Origin: JANQGH01 sp039819285
GTDB taxonomy: Bacteria; Pseudomonadota; Alphaproteobacteria; DSM-16000; Inquilinaceae
Length of the DNA: 38,525 nucleotides
Assembly: GCA_039819285.1 (NCBI GenBank)
Contig: JBCBSH010000012.1
Location: 1 to 38,525, forward strand
Direction: 5' to 3'
The translations under genes and the position numbers were made by a program. Numbering within the stretch: position 1 is the stretch's first letter; each line of letters begins with the position of its first letter. This document shows, piece by piece, positions 21,839 through 30,780 of the stretch. Below the pieces are notes generated by a model, which saw nothing but the letters and a program-made list of their open reading frames with translations, was not told the DNA's origin and ran no database searches.

Positions 21839-23332
21839 ATGGAAATCAGCAGAAAGAACGTCTGTGTCATCGGCGCTGGCGTTAGTGGTCTGGCCGCTGC
21901 CAAGGCCTTCAAGGAGACCGGGCACTCGGTAACGATCGTTGAGCGCAGCAGCGATCTGGGTGGCGTTTGGGAACCGGCGCGATCGTATCCCGATGTCCAG
22001 ACCCAAAGCCCGAAGGATCTCTACCGTTTCACCGACATGGCCATGCCGTCGCACTATCCGGAATGGCCCAAAGGGCCGCAGGTTCACGCCTATCTTGGGG
22101 CCTACGCCGACCGACACGGGCTGCGTCCCCTGCTGCACTTCAACACAGATGTCGAAACGGTCGATCTTCGCGATGATGGCCAGGCAGGCTGGCGTGTAAC
22201 GCTGAGCTCGGCCGATGGTGAGCAGCGATCGGAAGACTTTGACTTTGTCGCGGTCTGCACCGGCCAGTTCAGCGACAAGAACCTGATCAGCCATCCGGGC
22301 GAGCAGGAGTTCCGGTCCGGCGGCGGCGCGGTGATGCACTCGTCGGAATATACCGATCCCTCGGTTGTGAAAGGCGAGCGGGTCGTCGTGCTCGGCTTTT
22401 CAAAGTCCGCGACCGACATCGCGGTCAACGCGGTCGAGGCGGGCGCTTCTTCCGTCACCATCGTTTACCGAGAGCCGGTTTGGCGCGTGCCGTACTTCAT
22501 CGGCGGCCTGATCAACTTCAAGCGCATCCTGTATATCCGGGTTCAGGAGAACATGTTCCCGCCCTGGGGCATGGGCCCATTTGGTCGGTTCAAACATGCG
22601 ATCGCGAAGCCCTTTGTCTGGGCCAACTGGCGCGCGCTTGAGAGCCTTTTGAAGGCGCAACTAAAGCTGAAGAAATGCGGCATGGTGCCGAACAAGCGGA
22701 TCGAGGACACGGTTAGCTGTTCGTCCCCGATCGCAACGCCTGGCTTCTATTCGATGATCGCCGATGGCCGGATCAAGGCCATTCGCGGCACCTTCGACCA
22801 TTACGAAGAGGGCGCGATCGTGATGACCGGCGGTGAGCGGGTCGAGGCCGATCTGGCCATCCTTGCGGTGGGCTGGAAACTGGGCGTGCCTTTCCTGCCG
22901 GCGGAGTATCGCGACAAGTTGGTTGCGCCCGACGGCCTCTACCGCCTCTATCGCCTGATCGCGAACCCGGATCTGCCGGATATGGGTTTTGTCGGCTTCA
23001 ACTCCAGCTTTTGTTCCGTCCTGGGTTCGGAAATGGCGGCCAATTGGCTGGTTCGCTACGCCGACGGACAGTTGGCCCACCAGCCAACGGCGGACGAAAT
23101 GCGCGCCAATATCGACATGATGCTGAACTGGCGGCGCGAGGAGCGGCCTGCGGCCGGCGTCTATGGCGGTCAATGTGTCGCGCCCTACCACTTCCGCCAT
23201 TTCGATGAGCTGCTGGCCGATATCGGAGCGACCGAAAAGCGTCGGAATCCGCTCGCTGAACGGCTTCTGCCGCCCGACGCCGACGCCTTCGGCCGCTATC
23301 TGAAATCGGCGCGCGCCTATCAGGTGGCTTGA
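21839..23332 (+). CDS. Flavin-containing monooxygenase (FMO-like)
   Basis: A 497-residue FAD- and NADPH-dependent monooxygenase of the FMO/Baeyer-Villiger class. The FAD-binding Rossmann motif is GAGVSG (12-17) in VIGAGVSGLAAAKAFKETG, followed by ERSSDLGGVWE. The second, NADPH-binding motif is GFSKSA (186-191). The FMO-type HSSEY with His167 precedes it, although the spacing from the expected phenylalanine is slightly longer than the F-x-G-x3-H-x3-Y consensus. LAILAVGWK is the second FAD-linked motif. The ATG at 21839 follows a GAGAGGGAG site. It probably oxidises a small organic substrate, perhaps in series with the upstream cupin. Confidence 0.9.
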   Translation: MEISRKNVCVIGAGVSGLAAAKAFKETGHSVTIVERSSDLGGVWEPARSYPDVQTQSPKDLYRFTDMAMPSHYPEWPKGPQVHAYLGAYADRHGLRPLLHFNTDVETVDLRDDGQAGWRVTLSSADGEQRSEDFDFVAVCTGQFSDKNLISHPGEQEFRSGGGAVMHSSEYTDPSVVKGERVVVLGFSKSATDIAVNAVEAGASSVTIVYREPVWRVPYFIGGLINFKRILYIRVQENMFPPWGMGPFGRFKHAIAKPFVWANWRALESLLKAQLKLKKCGMVPNKRIEDTVSCSSPIATPGFYSMIADGRIKAIRGTFDHYEEGAIVMTGGERVEADLAILAVGWKLGVPFLPAEYRDKLVAPDGLYRLYRLIANPDLPDMGFVGFNSSFCSVLGSEMAANWLVRYADGQLAHQPTADEMRANIDMMLNWRREERPAAGVYGGQCVAPYHFRHFDELLADIGATEKRRNPLAERLLPPDADAFGRYLKSARAYQVA

Positions 23333-23525
23333 TCGACAACGATCCAGCCATGGCTGTGCAAGCAATGGCCAACGGACGCGCGTTTCAGGCTGCGCGCGGC
23401 GGGCTGTAGAAGCCCTGAATGCGCTGCGTGATCTTCTGTGTTATCGCTGAAGGCTGTTTACCCGTTGCCTGTCCGCAAGCCTGTCCAACGGCACGGTCGG
23501 GCGTTTCTTTGGCCGGAGAGCGTGC

Positions 23526-24467
23526 ATGTCCAAGCCCCATCTACTAGTCATCGGCCCCTTTCCCGATGCCGATCTTCAGCCGCTTGAGCGGGATTTCACC
23601 GTTCACAAATACTGGTTGGCTGAGGATCGTGACGCGTTTGTCGCCGAGCGGGCGGACTTGATACGCGGCATCGCAACGCGCGGTGATCGCGGGGCGTGGC
23701 GATCGCTCATCGAAGCCTTGCCAAACCTGGAAATGATCGCGAACTACGGCGTCGGTTTCGACGCTGTCGACATCGATTGCGCCCGCGAACGCGGCGTCCG
23801 GGTGACCAACACGCCGGATGTGCTGACCGAAGACGTGGCGGATTTCGGCTTTGCGCTGCTGTTGGCCGTCGCGCGCCAGATCCCGCGGGGCGACGGCCAC
23901 GTTCGATCGGGCAAGTGGTCCAAAGGGCCGATGCCGCTGGGCGCCCGGCTGTTTGGCAAGAGGCTGGGCATCGTCGGGCTGGGGCGGATTGGGTCGGCCG
24001 TCGCAAGACGCGCCGCCGCCTTCGACATGTCGATCGCCTATCACGACCTCGCCCGGCGCGACGACCTGCCCTACCGGTATGTCGATGATCTGGTCGCGTT
24101 GGCGCGGGAAAGCGACTTTCTGATCGTCACCGTCGCCGGCGGCGCCGGCAGTGCCAAGATCGTCAACGCCGACGTCCTGAACGCACTCGGGCCATCCGGG
24201 TTTCTGGTCAACATCTCCCGTGGCAGCACCGTCGATCAAGCCGCGCTCCTGGACGCGCTGGAAAACGGCAAGATTGCTGGCGCCGCCCTAGATGTCTTCG
24301 AGATCGAGCCCGTCAACGACCCGCGGTTCAACGCCTTGGAGAACGTGGTGCTTCAACCGCACCAGGCCAGTGCCACGGTCGAGACACGTCAGGCGATGGG
24401 CCAGCTTATGCGCGACAATCTTGCCGCCCATTTCGCTGGCCGACCGCTGCTGACCCCGGTGGTGTGA
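23526..24467 (+). CDS. D-2-hydroxyacid dehydrogenase (glyoxylate/hydroxypyruvate reductase-like)
   Basis: A 313-residue NAD(P)-dependent dehydrogenase. The Rossmann motif GLGRIG lies at 151-156, and the catalytic triad is Arg232 (NISRG), Glu261 (FEIEP) and His279 (QPHQAS). NYGVGFDAVDIDCARERG and NTPDVLTEDVADFG are also typical of the hydroxypyruvate reductase branch. It would reduce a 2-oxoacid such as glyoxylate or hydroxypyruvate to the D-2-hydroxyacid in the cytoplasm. The ATG at 23526 is preceded by GGAGAG at 23514-23519. It stands alone after the monooxygenase gene (193-base gap). The hydroxypyruvate isomerase relic about 3.6 kb away suggests a link to C2/C3 acid metabolism. It converges on the outer-membrane protein gene. 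Confidence 0.9.
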   Translation: MSKPHLLVIGPFPDADLQPLERDFTVHKYWLAEDRDAFVAERADLIRGIATRGDRGAWRSLIEALPNLEMIANYGVGFDAVDIDCARERGVRVTNTPDVLTEDVADFGFALLLAVARQIPRGDGHVRSGKWSKGPMPLGARLFGKRLGIVGLGRIGSAVARRAAAFDMSIAYHDLARRDDLPYRYVDDLVALARESDFLIVTVAGGAGSAKIVNADVLNALGPSGFLVNISRGSTVDQAALLDALENGKIAGAALDVFEIEPVNDPRFNALENVVLQPHQASATVETRQAMGQLMRDNLAAHFAGRPLLTPVV

Positions 24468-24512
24468 CTGCCTCCGGCCTCCGGTGCAGACGCAACGGCC
24501 GGCAACTGCTGG

Positions 24513-25871
24513 TTAGAAGCCGATCCTGACGCCGACCGTTCCTTCAACACCGTCGGTGCTGTTGTCACCCCAGACATATTCGACGTTCGTGAACAGGGCG
24601 GCGTTTTCGGCAACCGCGTAGGTGAATCCGCCACCGACTTCGAACATGTTGTCGGGGTAGGAGTTGGTGGAGGTCGTGCTATCGGTCGCCGGGAACTCGC
24701 CTCCCAGCGTGTCGGTCACCCGATAGGTGCTGTCGCCATCCAACTGGCGGATGTAGTTGAACTCGCCGAACAGGTTCAGCGCTTGACCGTCGACGTCGAC
24801 ATCGGTCGACAGGCGGACGCCAAGCCGGCCACGCAGATTGTTGCCGTCTTCCAGCGCAATGGTGCGAACCGCATCCGTCGGCACGCCGAATGAGAAGTCG
24901 TCGTGATCGACACTGGTGTAGATCAGTTGGCCCTGGGGCTCGACAACGAAGTTTTCGGCAACCTCGAACGGCACACCAACTTCGGCTGAAGCCGCCCAGG
25001 ATTCGCCATCGACGTCGCCGCGCCAGCCGAAGCTGTTCACGTCATAGCTGAGATCGGTATACATGCCGACGACATCGATATAGGCGTCGCCGATGAAATA
25101 GGTGCCGTAAAGGCCAACGGAAAAGCCGTCCGTGTCGACGCTTGATGCCTGCCAATCCTGGCTGGTCTCGCCGTACCCGAGGAAGGCGCCGATCTGAAGG
25201 TCCTCCTGCACGAAGTGGCCGACGCCAATCTGGCCGCCAAACAGGTCGAGATCGCTGTCGGACAGGTTGAGGGTCCGGCCAAAGACCCGTCCGAACACAT
25301 TCCAGGGACCGTAATTGTAGACCGTGCCCTCGCGCTCGTGGAACGTGCCGATCATCTCGTTGGCCAGTTCCACGGCAGAGAAGACCAGGTCCACGTCGGT
25401 TGCCGGCGCGTCGCAATATCCGGCAAAGTCGATGAAGATCGGATCGCCGGAGGGCATCCAAAGCTCGATTTGGCGTGAGAATGTGTCGCGCCGGTCGACC
25501 TCGCCGTCCGGGAATGTCACATCGAAGCTGGAGCCGTAAAAGGTGGTGGGGTCGACGCCCTCGGGCGCAAACGGCACGAAACTGTTCCCCGGCGGAACCT
25601 CGAACTCATATTGCTGACCCGTGTTCGGACCGGAGCGCACGATCATCGTGAAGACCTGATTTTCGTCCGTGGGGTTCCTGACCGACAGGTACGGGTTTCC
25701 GTTGGCGTTGACCCAGTTCACACCGTTGTTCGTCGCAGGCGCGGAGGTGTAGCGGTCGGCCGGGCCGAATGTATAGCCGATCGGCTCGCCCACGCCCATC
25801 ACGCCACAATCTGCAAGGGCAGTTCCTGATACTAATGTTCCAATAAGTATAGGCAAGAAACAACGTCGCAC
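24513..25871 (-). CDS. Outer-membrane protein with autotransporter-type beta-barrel and short N-terminal module
   Basis: A 452-residue exported protein. Residues 1-20 are a signal peptide ending ALA. The mature N-terminal module (about 21-175) starts DCGVMG and contains just two cysteines, Cys22 and Cys153, which could form a disulfide. The remainder (about 180-452) alternates amphipathic strands (VGHFVQEDLQIGAFLGYGE, WAASAEVGVPFEVAENFVVE, LFGEFNYIRQL) and ends in GVRIGF with terminal Phe, the usual outer-membrane barrel signal. The small, non-helical-looking passenger is unusual compared with large adhesin autotransporters. The start is a GTG with GGAGG five bases upstream. It has its own promoter and converges with the dehydrogenase gene. 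Function is unknown. Confidence 0.85.
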   Translation of the reverse strand: MRRCFLPILIGTLVSGTALADCGVMGVGEPIGYTFGPADRYTSAPATNNGVNWVNANGNPYLSVRNPTDENQVFTMIVRSGPNTGQQYEFEVPPGNSFVPFAPEGVDPTTFYGSSFDVTFPDGEVDRRDTFSRQIELWMPSGDPIFIDFAGYCDAPATDVDLVFSAVELANEMIGTFHEREGTVYNYGPWNVFGRVFGRTLNLSDSDLDLFGGQIGVGHFVQEDLQIGAFLGYGETSQDWQASSVDTDGFSVGLYGTYFIGDAYIDVVGMYTDLSYDVNSFGWRGDVDGESWAASAEVGVPFEVAENFVVEPQGQLIYTSVDHDDFSFGVPTDAVRTIALEDGNNLRGRLGVRLSTDVDVDGQALNLFGEFNYIRQLDGDSTYRVTDTLGGEFPATDSTTSTNSYPDNMFEVGGGFTYAVAENAALFTNVEYVWGDNSTDGVEGTVGVRIGF

Positions 25872-25901
25872 TTTTACCTCCGGGTTGCGTATAAGCGGGC
25901 G

Positions 25902-25930
25902 CTTGTATTTGCTAGCGCGAGTATTGTCAA
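25902..25930 (-). promoter_or_regulatory. Promoter of the outer-membrane protein gene
   Basis: Leftward TTGACA (25925-25930) and TACAAG (25902-25907) are separated by 17 bases. Transcription would start near 25895, giving a leader of about 24 bases with GGAGG at 25876-25882 or so. The -35 box matches the consensus perfectly. Confidence 0.7.
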
Positions 25931-25953
25931 CAATTATAGGAATAAGTACTTAT
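25923..25953. promoter_or_regulatory. Two palindromes at and upstream of the -35 box (candidate operators)
   Basis: ATTGT-CA-ACAAT (25923-25934) overlaps the -35 element of the outer-membrane protein promoter. The perfect 12-base palindrome ATAAGTACTTAT (25942-25953) lies just upstream. The region is markedly A/T-rich. Such paired dyads would suit a repressor or a dimeric regulator. Confidence 0.5.
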
Positions 25954-26149
25954 CTTAGATTTGCTTGAGTTGGAGGCGACCGATGGTTGAAAATTTGCCG
26001 CAGCAGGCAAGTATGGTCGCTGGTTGGGGTTCTGGGCGCCCTTTCGTCACTGTCCCCGCAATCCACAGCCGAATGTCTCTGCGAGGCCGTGACCATCGCG
26101 CGTCAAGCTGCCATGCTGACGATCATTGCTCGCTTGAGTCGGAGTTGAC
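25954..26149. other. Leader region upstream of dnaE
   Basis: About 196 bases precede dnaE and separate it from the divergent outer-membrane protein promoter. I found no convincing promoter hexamers, terminator or gene here. The GGAG at 26141-26144 is the dnaE ribosome binding site. Confidence 0.4.
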
Positions 26150-29100
26150 ATGAGCCACGCCGATTTCGTTCATCTGCGCGTCCACAGCGCCTATTCGCTG
26201 GCCGAGGGCGCGCTGAAGGTGAAGGAACTGGTCGGGCTTTGTGAGCGCCATGCGATGCCGGCCGTGGCCGTGACAGATACGGGCAATCTGTTCGGCGCGC
26301 TGGAAGTGGCCATGGCGGCCGCCGGTGCCGGCGTACAGCCGATCACAGGAACGGTAATGGCGATTGCCCGTCCGGCCTCGTCGCGCAACGGCCAGCCCGC
26401 CAAGCCCGACCAACTGGTCCTGCTGGTGCAGGACGAGACCGGTTATCAGAATTTGATGGCGTTGGTCAGCCACGCCTTCTTGAATACGCCGCCGGGCGAG
26501 GCGCCGTGCGTCTCGTGGGACGATCTTGAGGGCCGCACGGACGGCCTGATTGCGCTAAGTGGCGGGCCCGGCGGCACGCTGGGTCGCTTGTTGCTGGAAG
26601 GCCAAGTACCGGCGGCCGAGAGCATCCTTGACCGCCTGCAATCCTTGTTCCCCGACCGGCTTTACATCGAACTGATGCGTCACGGCCTGGCGGCTGAACG
26701 GCGGCTGGAGCCGGCGCTGATTGACCTCGCTTACCGGCGCGGCCTGCCGTTGGTTGCGACCAACGACTGCTTCTTCGCCGATGAGGGCATGTTCGAGGCG
26801 CACGACGCATTGCTGTGCATCGCCGACGGCACCTATGTCGCGGAACGCGATCGCCGTCGCGTGACCAAGCACCACTGGTTCAAGCCGGCTGCCGAGATGC
26901 GCGCCCTGTTCCAGGACGTGCCTGAGGCTGTCGACAACACACTGGTGATCGCCCGGCGCTGTGCGTTCATGCCGGAACCGCGCAAGCCGATTCTGCCCCG
27001 GTTCGAGACCGACGGCGGCCGGTCGGAGGCCGACGAGCTTCGCGCCCAGGCCGAGGCCGGTCTGGAAGACCGTCTGGCCGCCTTTCTGTTTGAACCCGAG
27101 ATGACCGAAGAGCAGCGGGCGCAGGTCGCAAAGCCCTATCGCGACCGCCTGGCCTTCGAGCTCGACATCATCATCGAGATGGGGTTTGCCGGCTATTTCC
27201 TGATCGTTGCCGACTTCATCAAATGGTCGAACGCCAACGGCATTCCGGTGGGACCGGGCAGGGGGTCGGGCGCTGCCTCGGTGGTCGCCTGGTCGCTGAC
27301 CATCACCGGCCTCGACCCCATCGCCCTGGACCTGGTGTTCGAACGGTTCTTGAATCCCGAACGCGTGTCGATGCCGGACTTCGACATCGATTTCTGCCAG
27401 GACCGGCGGGACGAGGTGATCGACTATGTCCGGCAGAAGTTCGGCGACGATCGGGTCGCGCAGATCATCACCTTCGGAAAGCTGCAGGCCCGCGCCGTGC
27501 TGCGCGATGTCGGGCGCGTCTTGCAGATGCCGTATGGCCAAGTCGACCGGCTGTGCAAGCTTGTGCCCAACAACCCGGCCAATCCGGTCACACTACAGCA
27601 AGCCATCGACGGCGAGCCGGCGTTGCAGCAGGCCCGCGCGGAAGACGAAAACGTCAACCATCTGATCGACCTGGCGATCAAGCTGGAGGGACTCTACCGC
27701 CACGCCTCGACCCATGCCGCGGGCGTCGTGATCGGTGACCGGCCTTTGCAGGAACTGGTGCCGCTTTACCGCGATCCGCGCTCGCCGATGCCGGTGACTC
27801 AGTTTAACATGAAGTATGTCGAGCAGGCCGGCCTGGTGAAGTTCGACTTCCTGGGTCTGAAGACGCTGACGGTGCTGCAGCAGGCGGTCGAGCTGGTGAA
27901 CGCGCGCCAAAGCGATGTGCCGGACCCGCCCCTCGATCTTGATCGCATACCGCTCGATGACGGGGACACCTACGCCATGCTGTGCCAGGCCACGGCGACT
28001 GGCGTGTTCCAGTTGGAATCGAGCGGCATGCGCGACGTGCTGCGCCAGATGAAGCCGTCCGTCTTTGAGGACATTATCGCCCTGGTGGCCCTCTACCGCC
28101 CGGGCCCGATGGACAACATCCCGACCTTCATCCGCAACAAGCACGCGCCAAACGGCGACGGCATCGACTATTTGCACCCCAAGCTGGAACCGATCCTGAA
28201 AGAGACCTACGGCATCATGGTCTATCAGGAACAGGTGATGCAGGCGGCCCAGACCCTGGCCGGTTACACGCTCGGCGGCGCCGATCTCCTTCGGCGGGCC
28301 ATGGGCAAAAAGATCAAGGCCGAGATGGATGCCCAGAAGCAGGTCTTTTTGGAGGGCGCGGCCGAGCAGGGCATCAAGGCCAAGCAAGCGGGGTCGATCT
28401 TTGACCAGATCGAGAAGTTCGCCGGCTATGGCTTCAACAAGGCGCATGCGGCTGCCTATGCCCTGGTCGCCTATCACACGGCCTACCTTAAATCGACCTA
28501 TCCGGTTGAGTTCATGGCCGCGTCGATGACGCTCGACCTGCACAACACCGACAAGCTGAACATCTTTAAGCAGGAATTGGACCGCATGGGCATTCGGCTC
28601 TTGCCGCCGGATATCAATGCCTCGCCGGCGCAGTTCGGCGTTGAACGCGCGCCGGGCGAGGACGCGGAGGGCCAAGTGCTGGCCATCCGCTATGCCTTGG
28701 GCGCGATCAAGGGTGTCGGTGTCGAGGCCATGCGGCTGGTCGAGGCTGAACGCAGGTCCGGCGGGCCGTATCGCGACATCTTCGACTTTGCAGAACGGCA
28801 AGATGCCCGGGTCTTGAACCGGCGCCAGATCGAAAACCTGATCAAGGCCGGTGCCTTCGACGCGATGAACGACAACCGGGCGCAACTGATGGCAGCGGTC
28901 GATACGCTGCTGCGCCATGCGTCGGCTGCTGCCTCGGACCGGGACAGCGGCCAGTCGAGCCTGTTCGGCGGGCTGTCGGAGGAGGCCCATCGGCCGCGCC
29001 TGCCCATCGTTTCCGAATGGGACAGCATGGAGGCCCTGCGGCAGGAGTTCGAGGCCGTTGGCTTTTACCTATCGGCCCATCCAATCGACAATTTCCCGAC

Positions 29101-29644
29101 CGTTCGTGTCGGCGCCGTCCCGTCGTCGGAGATCGGCTCGCGGTTCCGCAGTTCCGGGCGGTCAACCATGAAGGTCGCCGGCATCGTGCTGGCCAAGCGC
29201 GAAATGACGACCAAGACCGGCAACCGCATGGCCTTCGTGCAGATGTCCGACGCCGGCGGCGTTTTTGAGATCACCCTGTTCGTCGAGGCCCTGGTGAAGG
29301 CGCGCCCCCTGTTGGAGGCCGGGACACCGCTGCTGGCGGTCATCGAGGTCCAGGCGCGGGACGAGGATCTGAGACTGACGGCGACGGACGTCACGCCGCT
29401 GGATGACGCCGTGGCCCAGGCCGGCATGGCGATCCAGGTCCATATCGACCGGCCGGAGGCCGCGACCGAACTGCACGGCATTCTTGAGCGCATGGGCCAG
29501 GGGCGCGGCCGGGTCAGCGTCATGATCCCGGTCGATCACGACGGTGAGGCGGAAATCGTCTTGCCTCAGACCTACGCCATCGGCACCAGGGGCCGCGCGG
29601 CCATCAAGTCGATTCCCGGCGTCAGCGACGTGCGGGAGTTCTAG
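26150..29644 (+). CDS. dnaE: DNA polymerase III alpha subunit DnaE
   Basis: The replicative DNA polymerase catalytic subunit, 1164 residues. It begins with a PHP domain (FVHLRVHSAYSLAEGA; Arg10 replaces a metal-binding His as in E. coli, so PHP exonuclease activity is unlikely). The polymerase core has PVGPGRGSGAASVVAW and the catalytic SMPDFDIDF with Asp410 and Asp412, then ALYRPGPMDNIPTF, IMVYQEQVMQ and FNKAHAAAYALVAYHTAYLK. QSSLF at 935-939 fits the beta-clamp-binding motif, followed by an OB-fold region (KVAGIVLAKREMTTKTGNRM). The length and motifs identify the essential DnaE1 rather than the mutasome DnaE2. The ATG at 26150 follows GGAG five bases away. rpsB lies about 200 bases downstream. 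Confidence 0.97.
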   Translation: MSHADFVHLRVHSAYSLAEGALKVKELVGLCERHAMPAVAVTDTGNLFGALEVAMAAAGAGVQPITGTVMAIARPASSRNGQPAKPDQLVLLVQDETGYQNLMALVSHAFLNTPPGEAPCVSWDDLEGRTDGLIALSGGPGGTLGRLLLEGQVPAAESILDRLQSLFPDRLYIELMRHGLAAERRLEPALIDLAYRRGLPLVATNDCFFADEGMFEAHDALLCIADGTYVAERDRRRVTKHHWFKPAAEMRALFQDVPEAVDNTLVIARRCAFMPEPRKPILPRFETDGGRSEADELRAQAEAGLEDRLAAFLFEPEMTEEQRAQVAKPYRDRLAFELDIIIEMGFAGYFLIVADFIKWSNANGIPVGPGRGSGAASVVAWSLTITGLDPIALDLVFERFLNPERVSMPDFDIDFCQDRRDEVIDYVRQKFGDDRVAQIITFGKLQARAVLRDVGRVLQMPYGQVDRLCKLVPNNPANPVTLQQAIDGEPALQQARAEDENVNHLIDLAIKLEGLYRHASTHAAGVVIGDRPLQELVPLYRDPRSPMPVTQFNMKYVEQAGLVKFDFLGLKTLTVLQQAVELVNARQSDVPDPPLDLDRIPLDDGDTYAMLCQATATGVFQLESSGMRDVLRQMKPSVFEDIIALVALYRPGPMDNIPTFIRNKHAPNGDGIDYLHPKLEPILKETYGIMVYQEQVMQAAQTLAGYTLGGADLLRRAMGKKIKAEMDAQKQVFLEGAAEQGIKAKQAGSIFDQIEKFAGYGFNKAHAAAYALVAYHTAYLKSTYPVEFMAASMTLDLHNTDKLNIFKQELDRMGIRLLPPDINASPAQFGVERAPGEDAEGQVLAIRYALGAIKGVGVEAMRLVEAERRSGGPYRDIFDFAERQDARVLNRRQIENLIKAGAFDAMNDNRAQLMAAVDTLLRHASAAASDRDSGQSSLFGGLSEEAHRPRLPIVSEWDSMEALRQEFEAVGFYLSAHPIDNFPTVRVGAVPSSEIGSRFRSSGRSTMKVAGIVLAKREMTTKTGNRMAFVQMSDAGGVFEITLFVEALVKARPLLEAGTPLLAVIEVQARDEDLRLTATDVTPLDDAVAQAGMAIQVHIDRPEAATELHGILERMGQGRGRVSVMIPVDHDGEAEIVLPQTYAIGTRGRAAIKSIPGVSDVREF

Positions 29645-29664
29645 ACGAGCGGATATGTCGGGTC

Positions 29665-29688
29665 ATTTGCAGGCTGGCGCTTGCAAAT
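29665..29688 (+). other. Hairpin between dnaE and rpsB
   Basis: ATTTGCA (29665-29671) and TGCAAAT (29682-29688) form a perfect 7-base-pair stem with a 10-base loop, about 20 bases after the dnaE stop. No T-tract follows. It may act on dnaE 3'-end stability or be part of an rpsB control region; rpsB leaders bind ribosomal protein S2 in E. coli, but I cannot show that structure here. Confidence 0.35.
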
Positions 29689-29851
29689 CAGGTGCAACGG
29701 GGCTATCTACCCGCCGTCACTGACAATCCTCACGCGGGACATGCGGTCAGCCGTCAGCAGGCGGTTGCTCGCTCCGGTGTTCCGGCACGGCATTGAAGGG
29801 CTGTGTCGAGAGCAAGACCCGCGGCGGACGAACCGGAGAAGGAAAGATCCG

Positions 29852-30763
29852 ATGGTCATGCCGACCTTTACCATGCGCCAGCTCTTGGAAGCCGGCGTTC
29901 ACTTTGGTCACAACACCCGTCGCTGGAACCCGAAGATGTCGCCGTACATTTTCGGCGTCCGCAACGGGATCCACATCATCAACCTCGAAGAGACCGTGCC
30001 CTTGCTGGGGCGGGCTCTCGAAGCCATCCGCGAGGTGGTGGCCAGCAATGGCCGTGTCCTGTTCGTGGGCACCAAGCGTCAGGCGCAGGAACGCATTGCG
30101 GAGGCCGCGAAACGCTCGGGCCAGTATTATGTCAATCACCGCTGGTTGGGCGGCATGTTGACCAACTGGAAGACGATCTCCCAGTCGATCAGACGGCTGA
30201 AGGACATGGACGGTCAGCTCGAGGAAGGCATCACCGGCCTGACCAAGAAGGAGCAGCTGCAGCTTACCCGCGAGCGGGATAAGCTGGAGCGGGCCCTTGG
30301 CGGCATCCGCGATATGGGCGGCCTGCCGGACCTGCTGGTGGTGATCGACACGAACAAGGAATCGATCGCCATTCAAGAGGCCAACAAGCTCGGCATTCCG
30401 GTCGCCGCGGTCGTCGACAGCAATTCGAATCCCGAGGGCATCACGTTCCCGATCCCGGGCAATGACGACGCCCTGCGCGCGATAGACCTTTACTGCGACC
30501 TGGCCACCGGTGCGGTGCTGGCAGGCATCGAGGCGGCATTGACGACGTCCGGCGCTGATGTCGGCGCGATGGACACGCCAGTTGCGGAGACCGTGCCGGA
30601 TGCCCCGGCCGAGGAGCCTGCGCAGGAGGCCGCCGCCGAAGCCGAGCCCTCGACCGAGGAAGCGCCGGCTGAAGACACCCCCGCGGAACAGGAGCCAGCC
30701 GCCGAGCCGGCGGCTGATACCGCCGCCGAGGAGGAAAAGCCGAAGGCCGGCGAAGCCGCCTGA
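29852..30763 (+). CDS. rpsB: 30S ribosomal protein S2
   Basis: Ribosomal protein S2 of the small subunit, needed for S1 binding to the ribosome. The core is unmistakable: PTFTMRQLLEAGVHFGHNTR, WNPKMSPYIFGVRNGIHIIN, VLFVGTKRQAQ, NHRWLGGMLTNWKTI, GLPDLLVVIDTNKE and VVDSNSNPEGITFPIPGNDD. At 303 residues it is longer than E. coli S2 because of an acidic tail of about 60 residues rich in Ala, Glu and Pro, seen in various alphaproteobacteria. The ATG at 29852 is chosen for its AAGGA eight bases upstream and because M-x-x-PTFTMRQ aligns with the family start. It begins the rpsB-tsf-pyrH-frr operon. Confidence 0.97.
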   Translation: MVMPTFTMRQLLEAGVHFGHNTRRWNPKMSPYIFGVRNGIHIINLEETVPLLGRALEAIREVVASNGRVLFVGTKRQAQERIAEAAKRSGQYYVNHRWLGGMLTNWKTISQSIRRLKDMDGQLEEGITGLTKKEQLQLTRERDKLERALGGIRDMGGLPDLLVVIDTNKESIAIQEANKLGIPVAAVVDSNSNPEGITFPIPGNDDALRAIDLYCDLATGAVLAGIEAALTTSGADVGAMDTPVAETVPDAPAEEPAQEAAAEAEPSTEEAPAEDTPAEQEPAAEPAADTAAEEEKPKAGEAA

Positions 30764-30780
30764 TCACCGAACGAGAGTGA

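Noticed and set aside
23345..23356. CAGCCATGGCTG palindrome after the monooxygenase gene
   Set aside because: A single 12-base palindrome with no T-tract, promoter or partner nearby; likely chance in G/C-rich DNA.
25965..26153. Small rightward frame just upstream of dnaE
   Set aside because: No ribosome binding site or similarity that I recognise; it overlaps the dnaE start and shows no codon bias typical of this genome.
29681..29709. TTGCAA and TATCTA as an rpsB promoter
   Set aside because: Spacing is 17 bases, but each hexamer matches the consensus poorly and the -35 overlaps a hairpin arm, so I did not list it.
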